Assembly: GCA_015296075.1 (NCBI GenBank)
Contig: DVDV01000330.1
Coordinates: 1 to 49,968, forward strand
Direction: 5' to 3'
Length of the DNA: 49,968 nt
Source: Leptolyngbyaceae cyanobacterium M33_DOE_097
GTDB taxonomy: Bacteria; Cyanobacteriota; Cyanobacteriia; Leptolyngbyales; Leptolyngbyaceae
Positions 18,865-27,865 of the stretch are shown here, in pieces. Positions within the stretch are counted from its first letter, which is position 1, and each line of letters starts with the position of its first letter. The notes beneath the pieces were generated by a model. The model worked only from the letters and a program-made list of their open reading frames with translations, ran no database searches and had not been told where the DNA came from. The translations under genes were made by a program, and so were the position numbers.

Positions 18865-19746
18865 TCACAGCTGAACTACTTTATACACGGTTGATCCGTT
18901 TTGATAGAAGGGTTGGTAATAAATGCCACTACAGTTATAGAAAGTGCCACCAGACATTTGAGTTGCAGTACAACCGTCAGGCAGGTAAGTGACAACGGCT
19001 CCAGCTGGAGGTGCTACAATCACGTACTCACTGCCACTCGGCTGCATATAGATACCATCCGAGTAGATATAAGACGTTGAGCCAACATACACTGTGCTGT
19101 AATAAGGGGGCGCTTGTGCAACAGCTGCGCCGATGACGAGCCCTGTGGTGAGGCCAACCCATCCCCAACCGGGTGGTACATAGTAACCGCCGCCATACCA
19201 ACCACCGCCATACCAGCGATCGTCCCAGTTATCATCAACAAAATCTTGCCGATTGTCTTGGCGTTCGGTGAGTCCCTCCTGCCGTGTTCCCTGCCGATCA
19301 GTGCGCTCTTCCTGGCGTGTTCCTTGACGATCAGTGCGCTCTTCCTGGCGCGTTCCTTGAGTGGTTTGACGATCGCTTTGACGCGTCCCCTGATATGTTT
19401 GGCGCTGGGTCTGACGCGTATCTTGAGTGGTTTGGCGATCGCTTTGACGCGTCTGCTGTGTTTGAGAACGAGAGGGCTGCTGCTGCGGCGTGCGTTGTTG
19501 CCTACTGTAGCTGCCTTGAGAGGGAGAGGATCGAGAAGGGCTACTAAAGTTACCCCGGTTTTGTGTGCTAACTCCTGAATTCATGCGGGGAGATGCTCCA
19601 CCTCCGCGACTGGCTCCACCTCCGCGACTCGCCCCACCTCCACGACCACCCCCACCACGGGCATCTACAGAGTCCATGGGTAGTAAACTGGTAGCCAGCA
19701 CCAGGGCAAAAAGAACATGAATTGTTTTGCGAATGAATCGTGACAT
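18865..19746 (-). CDS. Secreted low-complexity protein (Gly/Arg/Gln-rich with C-terminal Tyr-rich domain)
   Basis: The 293-residue product has a signal peptide ending near DARG, a Gly-rich block (RGGGAS repeated three times), then a long Gln/Thr/Arg tract (residues about 85-165) with repeats of the type GTRQEERTDRQ and GTRQSDRQTTQ. A hydrophobic Gly/Trp/Tyr segment (WYGGGWYGGGYYVPPGWGW) precedes a membrane-like stretch, and the conserved C-terminal part has two Cys and many Tyr (GIYYQPFYQNGSTVY). The C-terminal part recurs in proteins of unknown function. A strong AAGGAG precedes the ATG. It lies 12 bp after the DUF2092 gene, so the two are co-expressed. Confidence 0.75.
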   Translation of the reverse strand: MSRFIRKTIHVLFALVLATSLLPMDSVDARGGGGRGGGASRGGGASRGGGASPRMNSGVSTQNRGNFSSPSRSSPSQGSYSRQQRTPQQQPSRSQTQQTRQSDRQTTQDTRQTQRQTYQGTRQSDRQTTQGTRQEERTDRQGTRQEERTDRQGTRQEGLTERQDNRQDFVDDNWDDRWYGGGWYGGGYYVPPGWGWVGLTTGLVIGAAVAQAPPYYSTVYVGSTSYIYSDGIYMQPSGSEYVIVAPPAGAVVTYLPDGCTATQMSGGTFYNCSGIYYQPFYQNGSTVYKVVQL

Positions 19747-19758
19747 GATTTGAACTCC

Positions 19759-20559
19759 TTATTTGGCTGGTTTCTCGATTACAACGCTGGCATCAGTAGG
19801 AGGCAAGAATTCAATCTTGACTGCGTCCTTCGGCGGAGTGAAAGTAAACACCCGGTCTGGAGTTTTGGGATTAAAGTTCCAATGTGATAGAAGCACTGTG
19901 TACTGGGGTGAGCCAGGCAAGTTCTTATAGCTAATGATGGCCTTTCTGAGCAGAGGTTGTTTGTCCTTTGTGACCCACATTTGGTAATCGCGTTCCTTTC
20001 CACTCAAAAGAATGTGATACATCGGGACTCGATTAACCATATCAACCCCGACAAACTGAGTCCGCCAGACATCAGACATCATATCGGCACAAGTTTTAGT
20101 TGCGACCAAGTTTGACATCGGAATGGTGATACCGTAATTCTGATCAACCTGATCTAGAACAGCATCTAGAGTTTCAGGTGCCGCTTTTGTTGCGTAGTGG
20201 TTGAGTTCGGGTGATTCTAAGGTGAAAGTTTTTCCGTCGTAATAAAAATTGGTGATACGCTGATCACCAACATAATACGATCGCATACGATTTGGCTTTT
20301 CTACCCAAAGCTTTTGGTAAGCACTGTACTGTACTTTTTCTCCTGTTGTTAAGACATCATCATAGGTAATGTCCATGACAACGGAAAAAGATTTTTGAGA
20401 TTCAAGAAAAGTACAAACCTGACCAATCACCTGGTTTACAGTCCTCAATTCAGATTCAGGCTTCTTAGGAGACGAGTTAGGAGTTTGGGCAACAGCACCA
20501 ATGCCACTAACCAGCAAAGAAGCTGTTAGGAGAGAAGTCATGAGGAATGCTTTTGACAT
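19759..20559 (-). CDS. DUF2092 secreted protein
   Basis: The 266-residue product has a signal peptide (LLTASLLVSGIGAVAQ) and the pattern of DUF2092 proteins, which share a lipoprotein-carrier-like fold. The recognisable pieces are SFSVVMDITYDDVLTTGEKVQY, then KPNRMRSYYVGD, NFYYDGKTFTL, and a C-terminal FNPKTPDRVFTFTPP with a final PPTDA. It likely binds a hydrophobic ligand or partner protein in the periplasm. The gene leads a two-gene operon with the low-complexity secreted protein. Members of this family often sit beside such Gly/Tyr-rich partners, which suggests a joint envelope role. Confidence 0.8.
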   Translation of the reverse strand: MSKAFLMTSLLTASLLVSGIGAVAQTPNSSPKKPESELRTVNQVIGQVCTFLESQKSFSVVMDITYDDVLTTGEKVQYSAYQKLWVEKPNRMRSYYVGDQRITNFYYDGKTFTLESPELNHYATKAAPETLDAVLDQVDQNYGITIPMSNLVATKTCADMMSDVWRTQFVGVDMVNRVPMYHILLSGKERDYQMWVTKDKQPLLRKAIISYKNLPGSPQYTVLLSHWNFNPKTPDRVFTFTPPKDAVKIEFLPPTDASVVIEKPAK

Positions 20560-20920
20560 AAATATGTTTCCATGATTAGGCGCTTGAAACCGCTGTAACG
20601 CAGCAAAAACAGGGTTTCATTGAAACGAAAAGAGGTTATTGCTTTTATGCTCAAGATTATCTTTGATAGGCACCCAAGTATTTAATATTTTAAATTGAGA
20701 AATCATGAATGAGTTGTGTATTTTACATAGCTTTAGACTGTCTCCAAACCACGGCTATTTCTAAGATTTTGAGTGGTGTTGTTTGAAGATCTCTAACAAG
20801 AAAGTTCCTAGGTTGTTAACACAAATATCTGCAATTTTGTCAGTCATAGTAGAACGTTGACCCGCCTCTGGGGGAGTCTGATTGATCGGCTCACTCATGT
20901 GATCGCGATAGAAGATCATT

Positions 20921-20940
20921 AACGAAAAGGCTTTTTCGTT
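20921..20940. terminator. Perfect A/T-rich hairpin
   Basis: AACGAAAA and TTTTCGTT form a perfect 8-bp stem with a 4-base loop in a gene-free stretch. It lacks an adjacent gene end, so its role as a terminator is uncertain. Confidence 0.3.
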
Positions 20941-21216
20941 TGCTCGTTATGCCATAAATACTTTTTATAGGTAAGCGAACAGGATCAAAAGAGACAAGCT
21001 AACACAAACTTGAAAGATCCTTTTGGTGAACGTTGCTTGAAAAATGAGATTTCTTTTCGTTTGACTTGCTCTTGCAGATCAGACTCACAGCTTCAATCTC
21101 TTGAGGCGTTTATCCTCTCGTGTGAAACAACTGAAACTTTTAGTTGCGAAAGTCTAATGATTTGCAGCCTCAGTAGATCGAAAATGCAGTTGTTTTCACT
21201 GCAAAAGCCCCGTTTA

Positions 21217-21304
21217 ATCCCCCTAAATCCCCCTTGAAAAGGGGGACTTTCAACTATTTTTGACTCGGTTCCCCCTTTTTTAAGGGGGGGCTAGGGGGGA
21301 TCTA
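21217..21304. repeat. CCCCC/GGGGG palindromic repeat
   Basis: The left arm (ATCCCCCTAAATCCCCC) and right arm (GGGGGGCTAGGGGGGAT) are imperfect inverted repeats, with an inner hairpin CCCCCTTGAAAAGGGGG. This is a widespread cyanobacterial interspersed repeat type. A shorter relative lies at 36859-36891. It is just downstream of the MscS gene and may end its transcript. Confidence 0.65.
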
Positions 21305-21331
21305 ATCATCTTTGTGATCTACTGAGCCTAT

Positions 21332-23086
21332 TCATTCGCGATGGCGTATCTCTCGCTGAGGAATGGGAATTTTAATGCCTGCATCTTTAAAGGCTTGATT
21401 GAGCCGCAGGCGAAACTCACGGGTAACATTGAACTGTTGACCTGGTTGAGTTTGGGTGCGAATTTTCAGCAAAATTCCATACTGATCAAACTTTTCAACG
21501 CCTAAGATATCGGGCTTACTCAGCAATTGCCCTCCCCAGACTGGATCAGATTGCATTGTTTCAAAGACTTGACCCAGGATTTTCATAGCCAGTTTTACAT
21601 CAGTATCATAATCAACCAACACGGTGAGATCCATGCGCGACCAGTCTTTTGAATGGTTGGTGACAATTGTGATCTCCCCATTCCGCAGGGTAGTCAGGCC
21701 CCCGGAGGTACTGCGAATCTGGGTCATTAACAACTTCATCTCTTCTACAATTCCAAAGTTTTCTCTGGCTGATGCCAGATCTTCGTTGACTGATATCAGA
21801 TCCCCGATCGCATAGGCATCTTGAGCTAACAGCAGCCAACCAGCCAGAGCATCTTTGATCGATGATTGGAATGCCAGAGAAACGGCAAGACCGAGAAACC
21901 CAATTTGGGCGAACAACACTACCCCGGTTGAGAGTGAGAGCAAACTATAGGCGACAATTACCCCTACCACGAGCCAGAGGAAAGAAATCACGTTTTTCCA
22001 GACGGGAGAGAGAGTCAGTGCTCGTCTGCGGCGACGTTCAATTTGCTGCGCTGAGAACTGATCTTCCGTACCGATCCATTTGCTCAAGAGCCAATCAATC
22101 AACAGGTGGCTGAGGATAATGGCGATCGCGATGCTGAGTCCAATCAGAAACAAGCCGAAGGGTTGTCTAAAGAGCAGAATTCCCAGACTTCTTGTTTGCG
22201 GAAACCGTTGCAGAACCCAGGCAAGACCGACCACCCCAACCCCAACCAGCAATAGCTGCAAAATCCGCTTCTGAAAGGTTTTGCGTTCAATCTGCTGTCT
22301 TAGATTAAAGAGTTGCTGCTGTGAAACCTCTGGGGCGTTTGCTTCCTCGGTATCGGTTGTTTGCTGCTGGTGCAGTAACCGTTGCTGGGTCCGAAACTCT
22401 TGACGTAACTGCTGACGAGCCTTGCCTATTTTTTGTTGCCCTTTAGCGAGCAGGGCCATTAGCAGAGCGGTGATGGCAGCGCCCAGCGCAGCCCATTGCA
22501 AGTGCGATCGCTGAGCGGTAGGTTGACGTTCTGCAACTGCCTCGAGCAAGCCCTGGCGAATTTGTCGGGCATACTCTTCAGCAACTTCGGGTTCGGTTAA
22601 TCCATAAATTTCGGCATCCAGCGCAGTGACAGTGACAATCGGTTTGGTCGGTTTGCCATCCACAACGACCTGAACGGCTATTTGCTGGTTGAGCTGAGTC
22701 GTAACAACTTGAATCAACTCTGGAGCAACACGGTTTTCTACTAAAAATCGCACTTGAGACTTGAGTCGGTTTTCAATCCGGTTACGGCGAATCTGAATGC
22801 TTTCTAACCCCAATTGATCCGCTTCATCCTTCTTCTGCTCTGCGGCGATCAAAAAAAGACTATGACCATCCAGCCGAACTGGGGCATAGACAATATTGCC
22901 TATCCTTCGATAAGCGCTCACTCCCCAGGGCTGCTGTAGATCTTGTGCGATCGAGATCGAGATTGAGGTGAATAACAGCGTTACACCGATTATCAAACTG
23001 ATGGTTAGGGACTTGAACTTAAATTTTGGTAAGCTAATCGCTTTCACAACGGTAGACCTGCAATGGGTACGATGCCCACAATTCAC
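21332..23086 (-). CDS. MscS-family mechanosensitive ion channel
   Basis: The 584-residue product has a hydrophobic leader (LTISLIIGVTLLFTSISISIAQ), a periplasmic domain to about residue 200, a charged coiled coil (about 225-270), and a membrane core near residues 275-425. The pore helix and neck of MscS are visible (GVVLFAQIGFLGLAVSLAFQSSIKDALAGW), followed by the beta domain (YAIGDLISV ... TTLRNGEITIVTNH). It should gate in response to membrane tension or export small solutes. The start may be a GTG 14 codons downstream. It is the last gene of a six-gene leftward run beginning with the Grr RiPP genes, with 8 bp to the preceding gene. Confidence 0.85.
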   Translation of the reverse strand: MNCGHRTHCRSTVVKAISLPKFKFKSLTISLIIGVTLLFTSISISIAQDLQQPWGVSAYRRIGNIVYAPVRLDGHSLFLIAAEQKKDEADQLGLESIQIRRNRIENRLKSQVRFLVENRVAPELIQVVTTQLNQQIAVQVVVDGKPTKPIVTVTALDAEIYGLTEPEVAEEYARQIRQGLLEAVAERQPTAQRSHLQWAALGAAITALLMALLAKGQQKIGKARQQLRQEFRTQQRLLHQQQTTDTEEANAPEVSQQQLFNLRQQIERKTFQKRILQLLLVGVGVVGLAWVLQRFPQTRSLGILLFRQPFGLFLIGLSIAIAIILSHLLIDWLLSKWIGTEDQFSAQQIERRRRRALTLSPVWKNVISFLWLVVGVIVAYSLLSLSTGVVLFAQIGFLGLAVSLAFQSSIKDALAGWLLLAQDAYAIGDLISVNEDLASARENFGIVEEMKLLMTQIRSTSGGLTTLRNGEITIVTNHSKDWSRMDLTVLVDYDTDVKLAMKILGQVFETMQSDPVWGGQLLSKPDILGVEKFDQYGILLKIRTQTQPGQQFNVTREFRLRLNQAFKDAGIKIPIPQREIRHRE

Positions 23087-23094
23087 AACCTGCT

Positions 23095-23757
23095 CTAACT
23101 GCCAAGAATGTTGATGGCGCGGGCACCAACGACAACCAGCGTCATCAGTGAAATGGCACCTTCAAGCATCATGGCTAGCTTCGCCCGAGTCGTTAACGGC
23201 AACGTATCAGTCGGACTGAAGGCCGTTGCGGCTGTAAAAGATAGGAACAGATAGTCAACAAAGGTCGGCTCCCAGTCAGCCCACTCTGCCTCAGACAGTC
23301 CCGTTTGGGGAAAGAGCAAATCAGGGCGAGTTGTGGTGTGATGCACCCGATTTTCAGGTCCGCCGCGATCGAAGCGCCAATACAACAGCGAGAAAATGAG
23401 CACATTGGTAACCCATACCCCAATGCTAGAGGTCAGGAGTTGCAGCCCATCGAGATCGGTCGAGTGATACAACATCTCTCGAATGAGATGGACTAAATAC
23501 CACAGCATGAGCACCCCGTTGACGATGCAAAAGATTAGCAAAACGAGGCGCTCGACCCGCAGCCACCGTTGTTTTGCCTTCATGACTCCAACGGCCAGCA
23601 TCGCAGCCAACAGGGCAATGCCAAAGAGCGATTGAAACCAAATCGGAAGCACTCGAATGCGATCAGGTAACACTCTCAGTACCCCCAGCACAAACATAAC
23701 CGTTAGAGCTACAGGCCAACGAGGCTCGATTTGCAGTGTGGAAGCTGGTTTGATCAT
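23095..23757 (-). CDS. DUF1345 membrane protein
   Basis: The 220-residue product has five or six hydrophobic helices. The C-terminal region (VDYLFLSFTAATAFSPTDTLPLTTRAKLAMMLEGAISLMTLV) is the signature of DUF1345 and resembles the pore loop plus inner helix of two-TM cation channels. Its role is unknown; a channel-like function is an inference. It is 8 bp from the MscS gene and 58 bp from the BASS transporter gene on the same strand, which places three membrane proteins behind the Grr genes. Confidence 0.8.
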   Translation of the reverse strand: MIKPASTLQIEPRWPVALTVMFVLGVLRVLPDRIRVLPIWFQSLFGIALLAAMLAVGVMKAKQRWLRVERLVLLIFCIVNGVLMLWYLVHLIREMLYHSTDLDGLQLLTSSIGVWVTNVLIFSLLYWRFDRGGPENRVHHTTTRPDLLFPQTGLSEAEWADWEPTFVDYLFLSFTAATAFSPTDTLPLTTRAKLAMMLEGAISLMTLVVVGARAINILGS

Positions 23758-23815
23758 CGATATTGAACTGCTTTTAGGAAAGAGGATGGGGCAGCCGTAT
23801 AAGTTTAAGTTTGCT

Positions 23816-25291
23816 CTAAACTTGTTCAGCTTGCTCTAAACTCGCAACCGGGCTTTGCTTCTGCCAGGCGGTGTAGGGAACAGCCACGATCGCAGCGATC
23901 AGAGCATAGGTTATCAAAGCGTTGATCATGTCACCTTTGAAGTAATCCAGGTTAGGAAAATTGAGGCTGACGAGTAAAATCGCTAAACCAGCATTGCGAG
24001 TTGCAGTTGCGTAAGCTAAGGTCGTTCGCGTATCTGACCGGGGGCCACCCAAGAAATGACCACAGGCCAGGGACGAGATCGCAATCAGCACCATTACCAG
24101 GATTGTCATTAAGGGCGTACTCAAAACTTTGTGCAGCGAGATCACGAGTAAGACGATTGCCAGCAGCAAGAACAGAAGGTTGGCAAGTTTGCTGATGGGT
24201 TCGATTAACTCATCCGCTAACTTGGGCACATACTGGGCCAGTAAAACTCCTAACCCCAACGGTAACAACTGAGCAAAAAAGATTTGTTTGGCAATAGTCA
24301 AGCCAGATACCCAGGCATCATTGGGATAGAACTGCGACAGAATCATCACCACTAAGGGAACGCTAACAACTGCCAGGGTGCAGACGGCAAATTGTAGACT
24401 CGCAATGTATTTTTCATAGCCGTGCAACTTCAGGCTTTTAAACGGAATGGTCGGGGCACCGGGACAGGCAATCATCGCCCCAATTGCAAGTCGCTCTGAT
24501 ACGCTCAACACTGGAATCAAGGTAAGAATCACCCCCAATAAGGGAACGGCGACTAACACAGAGAACAGCGATCGCACCAGCAGAGACGGCTGTTGCCATA
24601 ACCAGACCACATCTTCAAAGGTCCAGCGCAACCCCATAGAAAACATCAAGGTAAAAATGGTGAGTTTGGCAAAGTTAGAGAATATCGTCTTGACCAGATC
24701 ACGGGTGGGGTTATCAGGTTCAGGTTGGGCAGAGGCTTCTGGCCCTTTACGGGCGATCGTGATCTGGTTACTGCTCTGACGATAGATAACAGTTCCTCCT
24801 TTCAAGATGGTTAGCTCTGAAGTTCCCCGTGGGTTAACGGTGATGGTGTATTGCTGGTCGCCGATCGTCGCAAGGTACTGGGTTGGATCTTTTTGGGGAT
24901 CTCCCGCCGGAGTAATGGAAACAGGTAGCTTTTTATGGGTTTGGCTTTGCTTGTCATAAAGGTTCGCAAAGACCTGATCATTTTCTTTAAACACTCGAAC
25001 GGCATACTGTTGGTTTTCAAACAACAACGCTGTATCAGCCGCAGAAACAACAGCATCCTCGCCTGGGCCAGGAGATAACGCAGGCGAGGGAGCCTCCGGT
25101 GGGGGAGACTGGGCCAAGACTGACTGAGCAGGCGCAACCACCAGGGTTGGTAGCATTAGCCCAATGGTTAGGAATAAGGTGCAAATCGCCAAACTGCCAA
25201 GCACCCAAGGTCGTTTGCTGCTCTGTCTGACAAGGTTAGACAGATAGCGCTGAAGCGGGTGAAGCTGTGCTTGTATCCACTTTGTTTTCAT
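23816..25291 (-). CDS. BASS-family (bile acid:Na+ symporter-like) transporter with N-terminal extracytoplasmic domain
   Basis: The 491-residue product is longer than a usual BASS transporter of about 320 residues. Residues 1-60 hold a hydrophobic export segment ending near SVLAQ, then a Pro-rich stretch and a soluble beta-rich domain to about residue 195. Residues about 205-480 are a ten-helix BASS core, with the conserved GAMIACPGAPTIPF and ATRNAGLAILL motifs of the crossover helices. BASS proteins take up organic anions with sodium. The extra domain could bind a ligand on the outside. The gene starts 9 bp after grrM, so it is probably co-transcribed with the RiPP genes. Confidence 0.8.
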   Translation of the reverse strand: MKTKWIQAQLHPLQRYLSNLVRQSSKRPWVLGSLAICTLFLTIGLMLPTLVVAPAQSVLAQSPPPEAPSPALSPGPGEDAVVSAADTALLFENQQYAVRVFKENDQVFANLYDKQSQTHKKLPVSITPAGDPQKDPTQYLATIGDQQYTITVNPRGTSELTILKGGTVIYRQSSNQITIARKGPEASAQPEPDNPTRDLVKTIFSNFAKLTIFTLMFSMGLRWTFEDVVWLWQQPSLLVRSLFSVLVAVPLLGVILTLIPVLSVSERLAIGAMIACPGAPTIPFKSLKLHGYEKYIASLQFAVCTLAVVSVPLVVMILSQFYPNDAWVSGLTIAKQIFFAQLLPLGLGVLLAQYVPKLADELIEPISKLANLLFLLLAIVLLVISLHKVLSTPLMTILVMVLIAISSLACGHFLGGPRSDTRTTLAYATATRNAGLAILLVSLNFPNLDYFKGDMINALITYALIAAIVAVPYTAWQKQSPVASLEQAEQV

Positions 25292-25300
25292 AATTATCCC

Positions 25301-26512
25301 CTAACAGGTTGTTTGACTATCCTGTAGGCCCAAAGAGTTTTCTAAACGGTCGATGACGATGTCAGCGATCGCCTGAGTCCGATAGCGACAGGCCCAGGTT
25401 TCACCGGAGTTAAAGCTGCCGTTTTCCCAATATTTGTTACTACCTGCTCCACCCCCGCAGAGGCCAAAATATTCACAGTTCTGACGGCAGTGCTCTACCC
25501 CTGCAGCCATCTCTTGATACATATGCTGAAACTTTTGAGTGTGGCAGATAGACTCAAGGCTGTCTTGTTGCACATTACCCAAAACAAATTGGCCGTAGCG
25601 ATCGGTATCAATGCCCAGCAACTCTGGATCAAAGGTGGCAAAGTTACCTTGGTAGTCGATATTGACAATCACAAAGGGGCGATTCATATCGGTGCATTTG
25701 AGGCGAGTATCGGTGTAGATCAGGCTACAAATCGCTTCAAATTCTCTGACATGAAAGGCTCCGTTAGTCTGGGTAACCAAATCCCAAAATCGCTGCATAA
25801 AGGCGCGATAGCGGGTTTCTACCTGCGTGTGATCTAATGATGACTGAGAGTTGGCTCCTTCGGTTTCTTCCATGTTGAAGCCAACATCGGTAATTCCGTT
25901 ATCCCAAAAGAAGTGAAAGATCTCATCGGGATAGTCTAAAGAGTCTTCAGTCAGAACCGCAATTACATTGGTAGGAATTTGATTGCGTTGCAGATGACTG
26001 ATGCCTCGCATGGTTGCCGCGTGGGTGCCCAGACCTTTACGGGTTTTGCGATGGCGATCGTGAAGCCAGGCTGGCCCATCAATGCTGACTCCAACCTGAA
26101 CTGAGTGCTGCCGAAACAGGTCACACCAGGCTTGATTAATCAACGTGCCATTGGTCTGAATGGAGTGACAGATATGATAAGGTTGCGACTTGTACTTTTG
26201 CTCAGCCGCCTGAATCCGTTCAAAGGCCCCCTCGTAAAACGCGATCGGCACTGCCAGAGGCTCGCCCGCGTGCCAGCAGACTGTGAAATCTTGGCGGAAA
26301 AAAGGACTGGTGAACAGGGTCTTAAAAATGGGATCAATCAGATCCAGCGACAGTTGATTTTTTAACTGGCGATCGGGCAAATAGCAGTAGTCACAATCTA
26401 AATTACAAAAGGAAGTGGGCTGAATTACAACTAAGTGCAACGGGCCAAACTCATCTAGATCAGGAGTTTGAGGATTAGTCAGCGCGAAAGGGTTGGTATA
26501 GCAGAGTGTCAT
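25301..26512 (-). CDS. grrM: Cyclophane-forming radical SAM/SPASM maturase GrrM
   Basis: The 403-residue enzyme has the radical SAM motif CNLDCDYC (Cys 36, 40, 43) near the N-terminus, HAGEPL and VSIDG motifs of the barrel, and a C-terminal SPASM domain with CRQNCEYFGLCGGGAGSNKYW and a last Cys in WACRY. The CGGGxxSNK signature separates this group from anaerobic sulfatase maturases. It should install three-residue cyclophane cross-links between an aromatic side chain and the beta carbon of Asn in the precursor. The precursor gene lies 20 bp upstream and a GrrP-type protein beyond it, so the locus has the full grr arrangement. GGAGAGG precedes the ATG. Confidence 0.92.
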   Translation of the reverse strand: MTLCYTNPFALTNPQTPDLDEFGPLHLVVIQPTSFCNLDCDYCYLPDRQLKNQLSLDLIDPIFKTLFTSPFFRQDFTVCWHAGEPLAVPIAFYEGAFERIQAAEQKYKSQPYHICHSIQTNGTLINQAWCDLFRQHSVQVGVSIDGPAWLHDRHRKTRKGLGTHAATMRGISHLQRNQIPTNVIAVLTEDSLDYPDEIFHFFWDNGITDVGFNMEETEGANSQSSLDHTQVETRYRAFMQRFWDLVTQTNGAFHVREFEAICSLIYTDTRLKCTDMNRPFVIVNIDYQGNFATFDPELLGIDTDRYGQFVLGNVQQDSLESICHTQKFQHMYQEMAAGVEHCRQNCEYFGLCGGGAGSNKYWENGSFNSGETWACRYRTQAIADIVIDRLENSLGLQDSQTTC

Positions 26513-26532
26513 GCTTCCTCTCCAAGAAGGGG

Positions 26533-26910
26533 CTAGTAACGGTTTAAGAAGCCACCTCCATTGGCCCAGGCGTTGCGCCAGGGGTTGATATTGACAAAAC
26601 CACCACCACCACCGCCGTTGGCAAAACCGCCACCGCCGCTACGGTTGGCAAAACCACCACCGCCGCCACCGTTCGCAAAACCAATCGCAATCAGCATTTC
26701 TGAGGGGGTAGTGGTTCCTTCTGGCAAAAGGGCCTCTCGTTGTCGAATCGCCTCCGTCAGGCGCGTTAATCGGCTTTCAACCGTTTGGGAGGAATGCGTT
26801 GTGTCAGTAGCGGCAGCCGTCGGATAAGACATTGCGGCTGCTTCTGAAACATGGAGAGCCGAAAGTGCCAAGAAAAAGCCAACCAGCCCAGTATAAGTAG
26901 TGATATTCAC
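26533..26910 (-). CDS. grrA: GrrA-type RiPP precursor peptide
   Basis: I start this at GTG 26910, preceded by AGGA at about 9 bases; a TTG at 26931 would add seven residues. The 125-residue product has a signal-like hydrophobic segment (GLVGFFLALSALHVSEAAA), a helical leader (VESRLTRLTEAIRQREALL), then a Gly-rich core. The core holds seven aromatic-X-Asn motifs: FAN three times, FVN, WRN, WAN and FLN, each a possible three-residue cyclophane. Five of them are separated by Gly runs. The leader is presumably recognised by the adjacent GrrM. The N-terminal export signal means the modified peptide probably ends outside the cytoplasm or in the membrane. Its function is unknown. Confidence 0.9.
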   Translation of the reverse strand: MNITTYTGLVGFFLALSALHVSEAAAMSYPTAAATDTTHSSQTVESRLTRLTEAIRQREALLPEGTTTPSEMLIAIGFANGGGGGGFANRSGGGGFANGGGGGGFVNINPWRNAWANGGGFLNRY

Positions 26911-26965
26911 AGGTATTTTCCTTATAGTCAAAATAGCGAATTAGGCATTCATTCGAATGCAGGAA

Positions 26966-27865
26966 CTAGGGTTTGGTGGGGGGGATTTGCTCTTGAGTCA
27001 GCAAGATCATTTTGAAGAAAGTACGTAAAATATCAGGCTCGATCTCAACTACACCCTGCGGCCCAAACCACTTATTCACCATGTCAACGTACTGCTTGTC
27101 ACCGAAGACATACCCCTGCATCATCTTGGCGATTGTGAGGTTAGCCAACCGCAAAAAAGCAGGGTTGTTTTGTGGCACCATGCAAGCCAGCCCATAGCGG
27201 GCATAAGGCTCAACAGGACTCATCTGCACATCCTTTAGCCCTAGCTTGGCCACCAACCCGGCTAAGATAATCGAGTCACCCGCCACAGCATCAACCCGAC
27301 CTTGTCTTAAGATCGCTACGATGTCTTCTGTTTTGCCTTTGACAGGAACAACGATCGCCTTGGGTTGAACTAGTTTAATCACCTGCCCTGCAAGGGAATC
27401 TTCACCCACGGCTACCCTTTTACCAGCCAACGATTCTGGAGAACCCAACTGACTTCCTTTTTTGGAAACGAGTCGAATTCCCGAAAGACTATAGCTGGTT
27501 GTGAAGTCAACAAACCGATCGCGATCCCAGGTAAATTGGCTTTCGCAGGCAATGTCAATCTCTCCTCTTTCAAGTTGAGCAATTCGCTCATCTCCATACC
27601 CTTTTTGCTCTACTACTCGTACTGTAATCGGTTTACCAATCTGCTTTTCTAGTTCTTCTGCTAACAACATCAATATGTCAGCGGAATAACCAACCCACTC
27701 CTTTTTGTCATTGATGTAAGAGTAGGGAACTAAATCTGTTCTACCGCCAACCGTTAACTCTCCGGTGCGAGTCACCTTCTCAATTACAGTCTCTGCTTTT
27801 ACTGTCGTAGACAAAGCAAGCGTCGTCAGCATACCCAAAAGGGCGATCGACAGTTTTTTATACAT
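26966..27865 (-). CDS. grrP: GrrP-type orphan extracellular solute-binding-like protein
   Basis: The 299-residue product has a signal peptide (LLGMLTTLALSTTVKA) and the fold pattern of family 3 amino-acid-binding proteins (TGELTVGGRTDLVPYSY, GYSADIL, DIACESQFTW, VDFTTSYSLSGIRLVSKKGS, GKRVAVGEDS, GRVDAVAGDS). No ABC permease or ATPase is nearby, which is the defining oddity of GrrP proteins. They accompany GrrA/GrrM and may bind the cyclophane peptide or its ligand. The gene leads the run: 34 bp to grrA's longest frame, with a strong AAAGAGGAG before the ATG. Confidence 0.85.
   Translation of the reverse strand: MYKKLSIALLGMLTTLALSTTVKAETVIEKVTRTGELTVGGRTDLVPYSYINDKKEWVGYSADILMLLAEELEKQIGKPITVRVVEQKGYGDERIAQLERGEIDIACESQFTWDRDRFVDFTTSYSLSGIRLVSKKGSQLGSPESLAGKRVAVGEDSLAGQVIKLVQPKAIVVPVKGKTEDIVAILRQGRVDAVAGDSIILAGLVAKLGLKDVQMSPVEPYARYGLACMVPQNNPAFLRLANLTIAKMMQGYVFGDKQYVDMVNKWFGPQGVVEIEPDILRTFFKMILLTQEQIPPTKP

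Larger units (their letters stand above)
20560..21331. other. Non-coding stretch upstream of the DUF2092 operon
   Basis: About 770 bp carry no convincing gene; a 75-codon rightward frame at 21010-21237 runs into a repeat and is rejected. Recognisable content is one hairpin (20921-20940) and one palindromic repeat (21217-21304). The left end presumably holds the promoter of the DUF2092 operon. Confidence 0.45.

Noticed and set aside
21010..21237. 75-codon rightward frame before the MscS gene end
   Set aside because: It starts with TTG without a ribosome-binding site and its end is made of the CCCCC repeat.
25301..26512. Anaerobic sulfatase maturase for the arylsulfatase
   Set aside because: The SPASM signature CGGGAGSNK and the adjacent aromatic-X-Asn precursor identify a GrrM cyclophane synthase. 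The maturase of the sulfatase is probably elsewhere.
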